Program-made: the position numbers and the translations under genes | Notes under the pieces: model-generated | Databases searched by the model: none | What the model was told of the DNA's origin: nothing | Seen by the model: only the letters and a program-made list of their open reading frames with translations | Assembly (NCBI GenBank): GCA_913775725.1 | Contig: CAJYNG010000021.1 | Coordinates: 248,001 to 312,000 of the forward strand | Reading direction: 5' to 3' | DNA: 64,000 bases | Origin: an uncultured Stenotrophomonas sp. | Lineage (GTDB): Bacteria; Pseudomonadota; Gammaproteobacteria; Xanthomonadales; Xanthomonadaceae | In this document: one piece after another, positions 51,291-59,477 of the stretch | Layout: each line of letters starts with the position of its first letter | Numbering within the stretch: position 1 is the stretch's first letter

Positions 51291-51866
51291 ATGAGCCCGC
51301 GCCCCTCTGATGCGCCACAACGCGTGATTGATGCTGCGGCACAGATGCTGGCACGCGTGGGTCTCAATGCCACCAGCATCCGTGAGGTGACCAAGCTGGC
51401 CGAGGCGCCGCTGGGTTCCACCTATCACCACTTTCCCGGCGGCAAGCAGGAGCTGCTGGCGCGTGCCACTTACATGGCTGGCGACAAGGTGGAAGCGCTG
51501 CTGGTGGAGCTGTTGAAGGGAGGGGCGGTGCAGGGCCTGCAGCAGTTCCTGGCAATGTGGCGCGAGCGCTTGCTGCGCTCCGAATTCCGCGCCGGCTGCC
51601 CGGTGTTGGCCGCGGCCGTGGAGGAACCGGTGGAGGCGGTGCCGAGCCAGCCCCGTGCCGCCGCCGCCGAGGTGTTCGCACGCTGGCAGGGTCATCTGGC
51701 CGCGGCGTTCATCGCCGACGGCCACGACCCGGCCGCCGCGGGTGGGCTGGCCAATCTGGTGATTGCCAGTGTGGAAGGTGCGGTGGCGATGTGCCGCGCG
51801 CTGCAGGACATCGCCCCGTTCGACCAGGTGGCCGCGCAGTTGCTGAAAGCCGCTGCGCCTCCTTGA
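51291..51866 (+). CDS. TetR/AcrR family regulator
   Basis: 191 aa. N-terminal helix-turn-helix (VIDAAAQMLARVGLNATSIR, then STYHHFPGGKQELL) and a C-terminal ligand domain with FRAGCPVLAAAVEE, typical of the LmrA/YxaF-like group. ATG 51291 has AAGGAG 7 nt upstream. Probably represses itself and the divergent thioesterase gene through the TATGACGACTGT repeats between them. Inducer unknown. Confidence 0.9.
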   Translation: MSPRPSDAPQRVIDAAAQMLARVGLNATSIREVTKLAEAPLGSTYHHFPGGKQELLARATYMAGDKVEALLVELLKGGAVQGLQQFLAMWRERLLRSEFRAGCPVLAAAVEEPVEAVPSQPRAAAAEVFARWQGHLAAAFIADGHDPAAAGGLANLVIASVEGAVAMCRALQDIAPFDQVAAQLLKAAAPP

Positions 51867-51918
51867 TCCGGCCGCACGGTCGCGGGAGACTCGGCGCAGG
51901 CCCTGACTGGACGCCGCC

Positions 51919-52302
51919 ATGGATGAATCGCACTGCCGCCACCTGATCGAGCACTACCTGCAGGCCTACAACCGCTTCGACATCGACGCCATGCTGGCGG
52001 TGCTGGCGCATGACGTGCGTTTCGAGAACCACAGCGGTGGCCAGCTGACGATGGTCACCGAAGGCATCGATGCCTTCGGCGAACTGGCACGGCAATCGGC
52101 GCCGTTGTTCCGCGAGCGCGAGCAGCGGTTGCTGGAGCTGATCTTCAAGGATGGCGTGGTGCTGGCCAGCATCGGCTGGCGTGGCGTGTTCGCGCAGGAC
52201 ATTCCCGATGGTCCCAGCGCGGGCACGGAACTGGCACTGCAGGGACACAGCGAGTTCGCTTTTGAGGACGGTCGCATCGTGCGGATCGTCGACCGCAGTT
52301 GA
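51919..52302 (+). CDS. NTF2-like/SnoaL-fold protein
   Basis: 127 aa, cytosolic. The start MDESHCRHLIEHYLQAYNRF with LAHDVRFENHSGGQ and a final FEDGRIVRIVDRS fits the nuclear transport factor 2 fold used by small isomerases, dehydratases and ligand-binding proteins. No specific catalytic residues can be assigned. 52 nt after tetR on the same strand, so possibly in its regulon. Confidence 0.82.
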   Translation: MDESHCRHLIEHYLQAYNRFDIDAMLAVLAHDVRFENHSGGQLTMVTEGIDAFGELARQSAPLFREREQRLLELIFKDGVVLASIGWRGVFAQDIPDGPSAGTELALQGHSEFAFEDGRIVRIVDRS

Positions 52303-52327
52303 TGATCGATGGCCTCCGCCCGTCGTC

Positions 52328-52355
52328 TGGACAGAGGCCCCGGCCGCGGTAGAAT
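52328..52355 (+). promoter_or_regulatory. Sigma-70-type promoter ahead of a membrane protein gene
   Basis: TGGACA at 52328-52333 and TAGAAT at 52350-52355 with a 16-bp spacer. Confidence 0.5.
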
Positions 52356-52455
52356 CCGCGCAACACCACCCGCGCGTGCCCGGCAAGGATGTCCGCATGC
52401 TGTATCAGGTTCTTGAGCTTCCATGCTCCACGATCCGCGGCACCCGGTGGCGCCG

Positions 52456-53235
52456 ATGAAACGCACCCGTTTCTTTGCGCGGAGCCCACTGACGTTGCCG
52501 GTGAACCGCGCCGGTGAGCTTGTGCACGCACGGCAACACCTGCAGGAACGCGGTTGGCCACGCCTGCAGATGGCGCTGATCGTCGCCCTGACTGGTGCGA
52601 CCGGTTTCCTTGCCTCGCACCTGCTGCGTCTGGCCGGTATCGACGCGATGCTGCTTCGCTACCCGATGGCCGTATTGCTGGCCTATGGCGGGTTCCTGCT
52701 GCTGATGTGGATCTGGATCCGCTGGCGCTGGGACAACGTGCTGGACGGCCTGTCGCCGGATGTGGGCAGCGGCAGCCCTTCGCCTCGCGGAGGTGCCGTG
52801 GAATCACCGTGGAGCGGCGTCGGTGGCCGTTCTGGAGGTGGCGGCGCGTCAGCTTCGTGGAATGAGTCGGCGCAGGTCGGCGGCGGCGATGCCGGTGAGC
52901 TGCCGTTGACCGGCCTGGCCGAAGACGAAGCGGGCCTGCCGTTGCTGGCGATCCTCGGCATCCTCGCGCTGGTGGCGACCGTCCTGCTGGCGAGCGTGTG
53001 GGTGGTGTGGTCGGCGCCGGTGCTGATGGCCGAACTGCTGGTGGACGCCGCCATCGCCGGTGGCCTGTATCGGCGCATGCAGGGCATGCACGAGCAGGGG
53101 TGGTGGCGGGTATGCGTGACGCACACGATCTGGCCGCTGCTCGGCCTGCTGCTGTTCTTCGTGGTGCTGGGCTGGCTCGCGCAGGAACTCGCGCCAGATG
53201 CGACCCATCTGCTGCAGGTCATTCAAGCGCTGTAG
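52456..53235 (+). CDS. Membrane protein with glycine-rich loop, unknown
   Basis: 259 aa. Four helices are predicted, near 38-57, 66-86, 165-185 and 224-245. The central loop is low-complexity, rich in Gly and Ser (PSPRGGAVESPWSGVGGRSG, continuing GGGASASWN). No family recognised. ATG 52456 is preceded by a 20-codon frame (52397-52459) whose TGA overlaps it as ATGA, so translation may be coupled; ATG 52423 is another in-frame option. A TAGAAT promoter sits about 100 nt upstream. Confidence 0.75.
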   Translation: MKRTRFFARSPLTLPVNRAGELVHARQHLQERGWPRLQMALIVALTGATGFLASHLLRLAGIDAMLLRYPMAVLLAYGGFLLLMWIWIRWRWDNVLDGLSPDVGSGSPSPRGGAVESPWSGVGGRSGGGGASASWNESAQVGGGDAGELPLTGLAEDEAGLPLLAILGILALVATVLLASVWVVWSAPVLMAELLVDAAIAGGLYRRMQGMHEQGWWRVCVTHTIWPLLGLLLFFVVLGWLAQELAPDATHLLQVIQAL

Positions 53236-53287
53236 CGCCACGTTCCCGGCCGATATCCCAACCTGCTTCATTTCTTCCAGGAACTTC

Positions 53288-54133
53288 ATGCGACAGCGCA
53301 TTGCAGGGAAACGCGTCCTGGCCACAACGGTCGTTCTATCGATGGTTGCAGTCGTAGCGCTGATCGCCAGCGTGCGCCCGCAATGGCGGCAGGCAGTCGG
53401 CCCACCTCCGATCAATCTGGGAACGGCACGAATGCAGGCCGAAGTGATGGCAGAGCTCATCGACCTGCGACCGACACCACCAGGGAAGCCGCCGGTGCCA
53501 CCGATTCCAATGAAGGGAATCTCCTCCCCGATGCTGACCGGTAACAGTGGATTCGCGACCGCGGCAGTGCCGCTGGAAGATGTCGCGCCAGCACACTTCG
53601 AGTCGCGCGGCCGGGAGCCCGACATGCCATTTGCCGTGATGGAATGGACTGCGCCTACCTGCGGCGAAGGAGACCCCGCCCCTGTCTGCCAGGTTCGTCA
53701 CAGCGTCGTGGAATGGCGTGATGATGACAGTGCAGCGTCCTTTCAACTGCAGCAGCATCTGGAGTCGATGCTGCAGGTTGTGAACCGCCGGGCTGTACGG
53801 GTACCCGACCTCGCGTTTGAGCTTGCGCATGTGCGGGCGCAGCGGATGACGTGGGACGAACTTCGGGACCGACGCGCGCGCGGTATCGAGGGATGCAAGG
53901 GTGGCCCGGGCAATACCGATCTGGGCGTTGTCTATCTGCAGCGTCCTGTGTTCAGCCTGGACGGGAACTGGGCAATGGCATCGATCGCCTCGGATCTGTG
54001 CAGCGGCGGAACGGGTATGCGCGGCCTCTACCTTCTGCATCGCAGGAAGGGCGGATGGGAGCGTGTTCGAGTGGAGCCTGTCCGCTATACGGGCTTTGGA
54101 CACGGCCTGTGGCCCGCGTTGCCGGAGTCGTGA
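53288..54133 (+). CDS. Membrane-anchored protein of unknown function, tandem paralogue A
   Basis: 281 aa. Signal anchor at residues ~12-31 (VLATTVVLSMVAVVALIASV), then a proline-rich linker and an extracytoplasmic domain with six or more cysteines (APTCGEGDPAPVCQ, IEGCKGGPG, ASDLCSGGTG). The segment RPQWRQAVGPPPINLGTARM and the C-terminal RPVFSLDGNWAMASIASDLC are repeated in the next gene. ATG 53288 has AGGAA upstream. Family unknown to me. Confidence 0.78.
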   Translation: MRQRIAGKRVLATTVVLSMVAVVALIASVRPQWRQAVGPPPINLGTARMQAEVMAELIDLRPTPPGKPPVPPIPMKGISSPMLTGNSGFATAAVPLEDVAPAHFESRGREPDMPFAVMEWTAPTCGEGDPAPVCQVRHSVVEWRDDDSAASFQLQQHLESMLQVVNRRAVRVPDLAFELAHVRAQRMTWDELRDRRARGIEGCKGGPGNTDLGVVYLQRPVFSLDGNWAMASIASDLCSGGTGMRGLYLLHRRKGGWERVRVEPVRYTGFGHGLWPALPES

Positions 54134-55002
54134 TGACAGATACGTCTTTCAAGCCAGACCGTGACTGCCAACAACGGATCGCCTGGCGACGCATTGCATC
54201 GCTGGCGGCGGCGCTGTCGGCTTTGGCTCTCATGGCCGGAATCTGCAGCCTGCGCCCGAGGTGGCAGCAGGAGATCGGTCCGCCACCGGTCAACCTGGGA
54301 ACGGCGCAGATGCAGGCTGAAGCGATGGCGCTGGCGATCCGGCAGAGGCCGCCCTTCCTCCCTCCGCCCCCACCGGTGCCGCAGCCGACGGTTCTGCCAT
54401 CGTCGCTGAGCGAGGTGCCCATCGCACCGCAGACGCCGTCCACGCGCGTCGATCAATGGCGCCCGCAGGAGCAGCCGCAGTTGACCGACCCGGTGGGGGA
54501 GGACATCTACGTGATGGAGCAGACCTTGCCCTATTGCTGGCCGCGCAGCAGTGCCTCCACCTGCCAGGAGGTGGACGATCTGGTCCTGCCGCTGGACGAC
54601 CGGTGGCCGCCGGACATCCATGCGCTGCGGTTGCGGCTGCAGACGGACCTGGTTCCCGCCAATCGCCGTCCCACGCCAGTGCCTGCGGCCGCATTGGCCG
54701 GTGCGCAGCGGATGGACGGCGCGCAGCTTCGAGCGCTGCGGGAGCAGGGGTGCGGGGCAACGGTGCATGGGCCGCCTCGGACATACGACCACTTCGCGTA
54801 TCTGACCCGGCCCGTTTTCAGCGTCGATGGGCAGTGGGCTATGATCGCGGTCGCCTGGGATTCGTGTTCCGGCGATTTCGTCTATCGGGAGCTTGTCGTA
54901 CTGCATCGCGAACAAGGACGCTGGATGGCCGAACCCCCGGAACGAGGTCTGGGCGGCGTATGGGACGGCCGCGTACTGCGGCCCTGGACGTACAACCACT
55001 GA
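54133..55002 (+). CDS. Membrane-anchored protein of unknown function, tandem paralogue B
   Basis: 289 aa. Its ATG overlaps the stop of paralogue A (TGATG). It has the same architecture: anchor (IASLAAALSALALMAGICSL), RPRWQQEIGPPPVNLGTAQM, proline-rich linker (PPFLPPPPPVPQPTVLPSSL), a disulfide-rich part (LPYCWPRSSASTCQE, RALREQGCG) and RPVFSVDGQWAMIAVAWDSC with CSG near the C-terminus. The two genes are products of a tandem duplication that have since diverged. Function unknown; probably an envelope role. Confidence 0.78.
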   Translation: MTDTSFKPDRDCQQRIAWRRIASLAAALSALALMAGICSLRPRWQQEIGPPPVNLGTAQMQAEAMALAIRQRPPFLPPPPPVPQPTVLPSSLSEVPIAPQTPSTRVDQWRPQEQPQLTDPVGEDIYVMEQTLPYCWPRSSASTCQEVDDLVLPLDDRWPPDIHALRLRLQTDLVPANRRPTPVPAAALAGAQRMDGAQLRALREQGCGATVHGPPRTYDHFAYLTRPVFSVDGQWAMIAVAWDSCSGDFVYRELVVLHREQGRWMAEPPERGLGGVWDGRVLRPWTYNH

Positions 55003-55015
55003 CGAGGAAGAGCGC

Positions 55016-55534
55016 ATGGATGTCGCTGCACGCAGGAACAGGACGTTGTTTCGTTGGATCATGGTGACGCTGCTGGCGGTACTGATGCCGTTTGCAGCAC
55101 TGGCGGAGCCCGCAGCCGGGCAGGCCGATACCGCCGAAGCCGCTACCGCCGCGGAAGAGGCGCAATGCCGCGCCTGCAGTTATGAGCGTATCGGGCACAA
55201 GGTCGATATCGGGCTGGTTGCACTGGTGTCGCTGCTGGTGGTGGGCCTGCTGATCGCTGCGTCGCGGGAATGGGGCAGCACCTCGCAGCGCTGGACCTGC
55301 CGCACGCTGGCCCTGCTGCTGGTGGGCATCGGCGTAGCGTTGCTGTGGTGGGCTGGCAGCGTCGTCTACCTGGGCTACAACCCGTGGCAGGAAATGGCCG
55401 CCCCTGTCGATGGCTCGCTCACCTCGACACTGCTCAATACCTCACCGAAGTGGCTGGCGGCGCTGGTGTTGATTGGCTTCGCGCCTTCCATCTGGAAGCG
55501 CAGCGAACGCCTGCCGGCCTGGCGTATCGGCTGA
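55016..55534 (+). CDS. Membrane protein, unknown, following the tandem pair
   Basis: 172 aa. N-terminal signal or helix (WIMVTLLAVLMPFAALAEP), a short periplasmic part with CRAC, and three more hydrophobic segments (VDIGLVALVSLLVVGLLIAA, TLALLLVGIGVALLWWAGSV, WLAALVLIGFAPSIW). GGAAGAG precedes ATG 55016, 13 nt after paralogue B. No family recognised. Likely the third gene of the same operon. Confidence 0.75.
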   Translation: MDVAARRNRTLFRWIMVTLLAVLMPFAALAEPAAGQADTAEAATAAEEAQCRACSYERIGHKVDIGLVALVSLLVVGLLIAASREWGSTSQRWTCRTLALLLVGIGVALLWWAGSVVYLGYNPWQEMAAPVDGSLTSTLLNTSPKWLAALVLIGFAPSIWKRSERLPAWRIG

Positions 55535-55580
55535 CCCTGGAACGACGGCGCCGGGCCACACCCGGCGCCGCCTGCGGCAA

Positions 55581-57692
55581 TCAGTCAAAGCGCCAGCGCA
55601 CGCCCGCATAGACGCCACGCCCATCGCCCGGGGTCGAGCGTGCGACATCCTTGCCGGCGTCGTCGTAGCCCGGCGTGACCGTGGCGGCGTAGTGGCGGTT
55701 GCCGATGTTGCGCATCTCCGCCCAGGCCTGCCAGCGGCCACCGGGTGCGTCGTAGCCGATGCGGCTGCCGGAGATCACATGGCTGTCAGCCCAGTAGCTG
55801 TTGGCGTAGTCGACGGCGATGCGCGAGGCGTATTCGGTACTAAGAGCAGCGTACAGGCCGGAGGCATGATCGAAGCGCAGCTCGGCCTGGTAGGCGTGGC
55901 GCGGCAGGCCGGGCAGGCGGTTGCTGCCGAAACGCGCGTCGTGGCGGTAGCGGAAATCGCTGAAGGTATACGCCTGACGCAGCGACAGACGGCCCGGTGC
56001 AGCCTGCCACAGCGTGCTGTCCAACCCAGCTTCGATGCCGCGGTGAACGGTGGGGCTGGCGTTGTTCTCGGCGATGAACAGGTTCGGTACCGGTTGCAGC
56101 TCCACGCTCAGCAGCTCGTGGTTGACGTGCGCGTAGTAGCCGGTCAGTTCCCAGCGGCCCAGCACGGCGTCGCCGCGCGCACCCAGTTCCAGCGTGGTGG
56201 CGGTCTGGTTCTGCATCGGCACCGGCGCGCGCTGGCGGCCGGTAGACGGGCCATTGCCCGGCCCGAAGTACTGGTTCGAGCCCCAGATCATCGACCACGG
56301 ATGCGGCGCTTCCACCGAGCGGCTGAGGTTGCCGAACCACTGGGTCTGGGCGCTGTGCTGCCAGGTGAAGCCCAGTCGCGGCGCATAGTCCCAGTCGTGG
56401 TCGCGCAGACGGCCGCCGCTGCTCGGCCAGGTCACCTGCACATCGCGGCGGGTGTTGATCAGTGCCAGCCCGGTCTGCATGCGCAGGCGGTCATTGAAGG
56501 TGAGGGTATTGCCGACGTGCAGCGTGCTGTCGGTGCCGTGGTGGCGGAAGTCACGCGTGCGCGTACCGGCGGCATAGCCGTTGCTGGCAAAGCGCAGCGA
56601 CTCGCGCACATCGGCGTCCAGATCGTGGGTGATGCGCAGACCGACCGTGGTTTCGCTGTCCAGGCCGAACAGCTGGTGGCGGCGGCGGTAGTCCACCGTA
56701 GCGTTGAGGTTGGCGTAGTCCAGCTGCTGCCGGTACAGGCTCTCGTTCAAGTCCATCGGGTACGTGTGGTAGACCAGCCCGGCCTGCAACGAGGAGTCCT
56801 CATCGATCTGCAGCGTGGTGACGTTGCCCACCCAGGTGCTGCCCGGCTGCGGGCGGCGCGCATCAATGGCCAGGTTGGCCGCATTCGCGGCGCGTGGATC
56901 GTTGCGGATCTGATCGCGGGTCAGGCGGCCGGGCGTTTCATGATTCGTTTCGCGATAGCGCACGAAGAAACGCGTCTGCAGGTCGGGCGTGATCTGCCAG
57001 CCGATGTTGGCCATCGCACCCTTGCCGTCGCCGCGCGCATGGCGCTGGTAACCGTCGAACTCGGTATCGGTGTAGGCCAGGAAGTAGTCGACATCACCAC
57101 TGACGCCGCCCCAGCTGATGCCGCGCTTCTGGTAGCCACGGCTGCCGGCTTCGTAGTGCAGCTGCACGCCGGCCGAATCACGACCGCTGCGGCTGACGTA
57201 GTCGATGGCACCGCCCAGCGCCAGCGCGCCGCGCTCGAAGCCGTTGGCGCCGCGCAGCACTTCCACGCGTGACAGCCACAGCGGTTCCAGCAGCTCGTAG
57301 GGCGTGCCGCCGGGGCCGGTCAGTGGCAGGCCGTCGATCGACACGGCGATGCCCGAGGCGTGCGCACCCGGGCCACGGTTGATGCCCGAGCCACGGATCG
57401 AGATCTTGGTGCCTTCGTTGCCCGGCGATTGCGCGCTGATACCCGGCTGGTAGGCCAGCACATCGGCACTGCTGGACAGTCGGCTGTTGGCCTTGGACAC
57501 GTCGATGACGTTGCTGGCGCCGGGCACGCGCTTCAGCGCCTCGCGTGCCTGCGTGCTGGCATCGGCAGCAGCGGTGACCTGCACGGCATCCAGCGTGGTG
57601 GCCTGCGGGGCCGCAGTGGCGGTGGAGGAAAGGCCGAGGGAAACGGCCAGGAACAGCAGCGAGGGGGTGGGGCGGTACGACGAGAGCGACAT
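55581..57692 (-). CDS. TonB-dependent outer-membrane receptor
   Basis: 703 aa. Signal peptide (SLLFLAVSLGLSSTATAAP), a TonB box-like segment (TTLDAVQVTAAAD), plug domain (ISIRGSGINRGPGAHASGIA, VEVLRGANGFERGALALGGA) and a 22-stranded barrel ending in aromatic YAGVRWRFD. FecA/siderophore and PQQ-type or organic-ligand receptors all look like this; the ligand cannot be assigned. No partner regulator or ABC transporter genes are adjacent, and no Fur box was identified by eye. Confidence 0.92.
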   Translation of the reverse strand: MSLSSYRPTPSLLFLAVSLGLSSTATAAPQATTLDAVQVTAAADASTQAREALKRVPGASNVIDVSKANSRLSSSADVLAYQPGISAQSPGNEGTKISIRGSGINRGPGAHASGIAVSIDGLPLTGPGGTPYELLEPLWLSRVEVLRGANGFERGALALGGAIDYVSRSGRDSAGVQLHYEAGSRGYQKRGISWGGVSGDVDYFLAYTDTEFDGYQRHARGDGKGAMANIGWQITPDLQTRFFVRYRETNHETPGRLTRDQIRNDPRAANAANLAIDARRPQPGSTWVGNVTTLQIDEDSSLQAGLVYHTYPMDLNESLYRQQLDYANLNATVDYRRRHQLFGLDSETTVGLRITHDLDADVRESLRFASNGYAAGTRTRDFRHHGTDSTLHVGNTLTFNDRLRMQTGLALINTRRDVQVTWPSSGGRLRDHDWDYAPRLGFTWQHSAQTQWFGNLSRSVEAPHPWSMIWGSNQYFGPGNGPSTGRQRAPVPMQNQTATTLELGARGDAVLGRWELTGYYAHVNHELLSVELQPVPNLFIAENNASPTVHRGIEAGLDSTLWQAAPGRLSLRQAYTFSDFRYRHDARFGSNRLPGLPRHAYQAELRFDHASGLYAALSTEYASRIAVDYANSYWADSHVISGSRIGYDAPGGRWQAWAEMRNIGNRHYAATVTPGYDDAGKDVARSTPGDGRGVYAGVRWRFD

Positions 57693-57784
57693 GCGGGAAT
57701 GCTGTAAACCACGAAAGTGGCGCGCAAGTTAACAGGTCGCGAACGGTACGTCACCCATCACCGGCGTATGGGGGCTGGTGCGCC

Positions 57785-57845
57785 TGTAGAGCCGAGCCCA
57801 TGCTCGGCTGCTTTTTTACGGAGCCGAGCATGGGCTCGGCTCTAC
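57785..57845. repeat. SMAG/REP inverted dimer
   Basis: GTAGAGCCGAGCCCATGCTC (57785) and inverted AGCCGAGCATGGGCTCGG-CTCTAC (57822-57845), 13 nt apart with a T6 run between. Lies between the hydrolase stop and the receptor start; the T-run makes a terminator function likely. Confidence 0.85.
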
Positions 57846-57853
57846 AGCAGGGT

Positions 57854-59290
57854 TTACGGCGAAGGCTTCGCCAGCGCCTTGGCCTTCGCGTACAGCGCCT
57901 TGGCAATATCTGCATCGCCCAGCGCCGCATGGCACTCGGCCAGGCTATCCCACGCGTTGGCCGAATCCGGATACAGCTCGGCGTTGAGCGCGAACACCTT
58001 CAGTGCCTTGCTGGCACCCAGACTCTCGCGGATGGCGTAGCCATCACCATTGATCGCACGTTCCAGTTCGCCGGTGGGAACGCCATTGCTGTCGCGCAGC
58101 CAGCTACGCATCAGCGGTTTCGCATCGGCGCTGTCATCCAGCGCGTAGCCGATCAACTGCTCGGACAGCACAGCGTGCGGAAACTCCTGCGGCGCGGCCA
58201 CCGCCATCGCGCTCTCCACCAGCGTGCTGGACCAGACATTGCGGGCGCTGCCGTTGGTCAGGTACACGAACACCCAGTAACCGCTGGCCAGCCTGCCCTT
58301 GTAAGCCAACCGCGCACGAACGCGGGTGCCGCCATCGTGGCCAACCTGGGTGTAGCCGTCGCTGCGGGTGGTGTCCCAGCCCGTGGAGAAGAAATTGTTG
58401 CCGCCACCGGCCAGTTTCTGCGGCTGCCAGAGTTTTTCCAGGGTCGCCGTGCGCAGCAGCTTGCCGGTCGCCAGCGCCTGCAGGAAGCGGTTCATGTCAG
58501 CCACGGTGGTCTGCAGATCGGCATGGCCCCAACCGTAGTTCGGCCAAGGATCTTCATTGGCGGGCTGCAGTTGGCCATCCTTGCCGATGTACGGCACCGC
58601 CGCGCGCCGGGCCGGCACGCTGGCACCGCCCCACGAGGTGCTGGCCATCTTCAATGGCTGCAGGATGCGTTCGCGCGCGATGGCCGGGTAGGGCTTGCGG
58701 TAGTGCGCTTGCAGCAAGGCGGTCAGCACCAGGTAATTGGCCTGGGTGTACTGCACGCGGCTGCCGGTAGCGAACTGCATTGGTGCCGCGCCGGCCACCT
58801 TCAGTGCAGCGCCAAGGTCAGGGGCCACACCGGCGTAGCCCTTGCTCACCCAGCGGTTGTCCACGCGGTCGTAGTACTCGCCGATACCTGAGCTGTGGTT
58901 GAGGAAATCGCGCACGTGGATCGCCTGCCATGCAGTGGGCAGGTCCTGCACATAGCGACTGGCCGGCGCATCCAGATCCACCTTGCCCTGATCGACCAAT
59001 TGCATCACCAGCGTGCTGGTCAGCAGCTTGGCCATCGATTGCGCGGCGAAAATGGAATCGACGGTGGACGGTGCATGGGTAGCGGGATCACGTTCACCGC
59101 TGGCGCCCTGGTAGAGCACCTGGCCGTTGTGTGCGACCAGTACCGCCTGGCCGGCAATGCCGTAACGTTCGCGGTTGGACTGCAGTTGGGTGTCGAGCTG
59201 ATTGGAAAGATCGCCGGCAGTTTCAAGCGCCGAAACGGGTGGGATCGCAAACAGCGTGCAGAGCAATGCAGCAGTCGGGGTGCGGTACAT
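57854..59290 (-). CDS. Exported serine hydrolase, beta-lactamase fold, TPR-like tail
   Basis: 478 aa with a signal peptide (ALLCTLFAIPPVSALE). Catalytic motifs are SMAK in FAAQSMAKLLTSTLV, YxN-like YTQANYLVLTALL, and HDGG in QVGHDGGTRVRARL, as in the EstB/D-aminopeptidase/penicillin-binding branch. A C-terminal ~60 residues (FALNAELYPDSANAWDSLAE) look like a single TPR-type helical repeat. Substrate unknown; not evidence for beta-lactam resistance. Related in fold to the 36,980 gene but not adjacent to it. Confidence 0.85.
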   Translation of the reverse strand: MYRTPTAALLCTLFAIPPVSALETAGDLSNQLDTQLQSNRERYGIAGQAVLVAHNGQVLYQGASGERDPATHAPSTVDSIFAAQSMAKLLTSTLVMQLVDQGKVDLDAPASRYVQDLPTAWQAIHVRDFLNHSSGIGEYYDRVDNRWVSKGYAGVAPDLGAALKVAGAAPMQFATGSRVQYTQANYLVLTALLQAHYRKPYPAIARERILQPLKMASTSWGGASVPARRAAVPYIGKDGQLQPANEDPWPNYGWGHADLQTTVADMNRFLQALATGKLLRTATLEKLWQPQKLAGGGNNFFSTGWDTTRSDGYTQVGHDGGTRVRARLAYKGRLASGYWVFVYLTNGSARNVWSSTLVESAMAVAAPQEFPHAVLSEQLIGYALDDSADAKPLMRSWLRDSNGVPTGELERAINGDGYAIRESLGASKALKVFALNAELYPDSANAWDSLAECHAALGDADIAKALYAKAKALAKPSP

Positions 59291-59351
59291 CGCGGTGATC
59301 CGTCAGCGGTGATGGCGCATGGTGGTCAGCGCCGGGCATTGGGTCAAGCAT

Positions 59352-59470
59352 GTAGAGCCGAGCCCATGCTCGGCTGCCTTCGGGTCAGGCGTCGTGGGCC
59401 CGGACGCATTGAGCCGAGCATGGCTCGGCTCTACAGGTGCCTTGCGGTAGTGCCGGCCGCTGGCCGGCAA
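59352..59470. repeat. Three SMAG/REP elements before hutU end
   Basis: GTAGAGCCGAGCCCATGCTC (59352), inverted AGCCGAGCATGGCTCGGC-TCTAC (59412-59434, one G shorter) and a different copy GTAGTGCCGGCCGCTGGCCG (59447). They occupy nearly the whole 187-nt gap after hutU. Confidence 0.75.
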
Positions 59471-59477
59471 CCTTGGA

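Noticed and set aside
36980-59290. Two beta-lactamase-fold genes as antibiotic resistance determinants
   Set aside because: Both have HEGG/HDGG instead of KTG in the third motif and look like esterase or peptidase relatives; the S. maltophilia L1/L2 enzymes are different.
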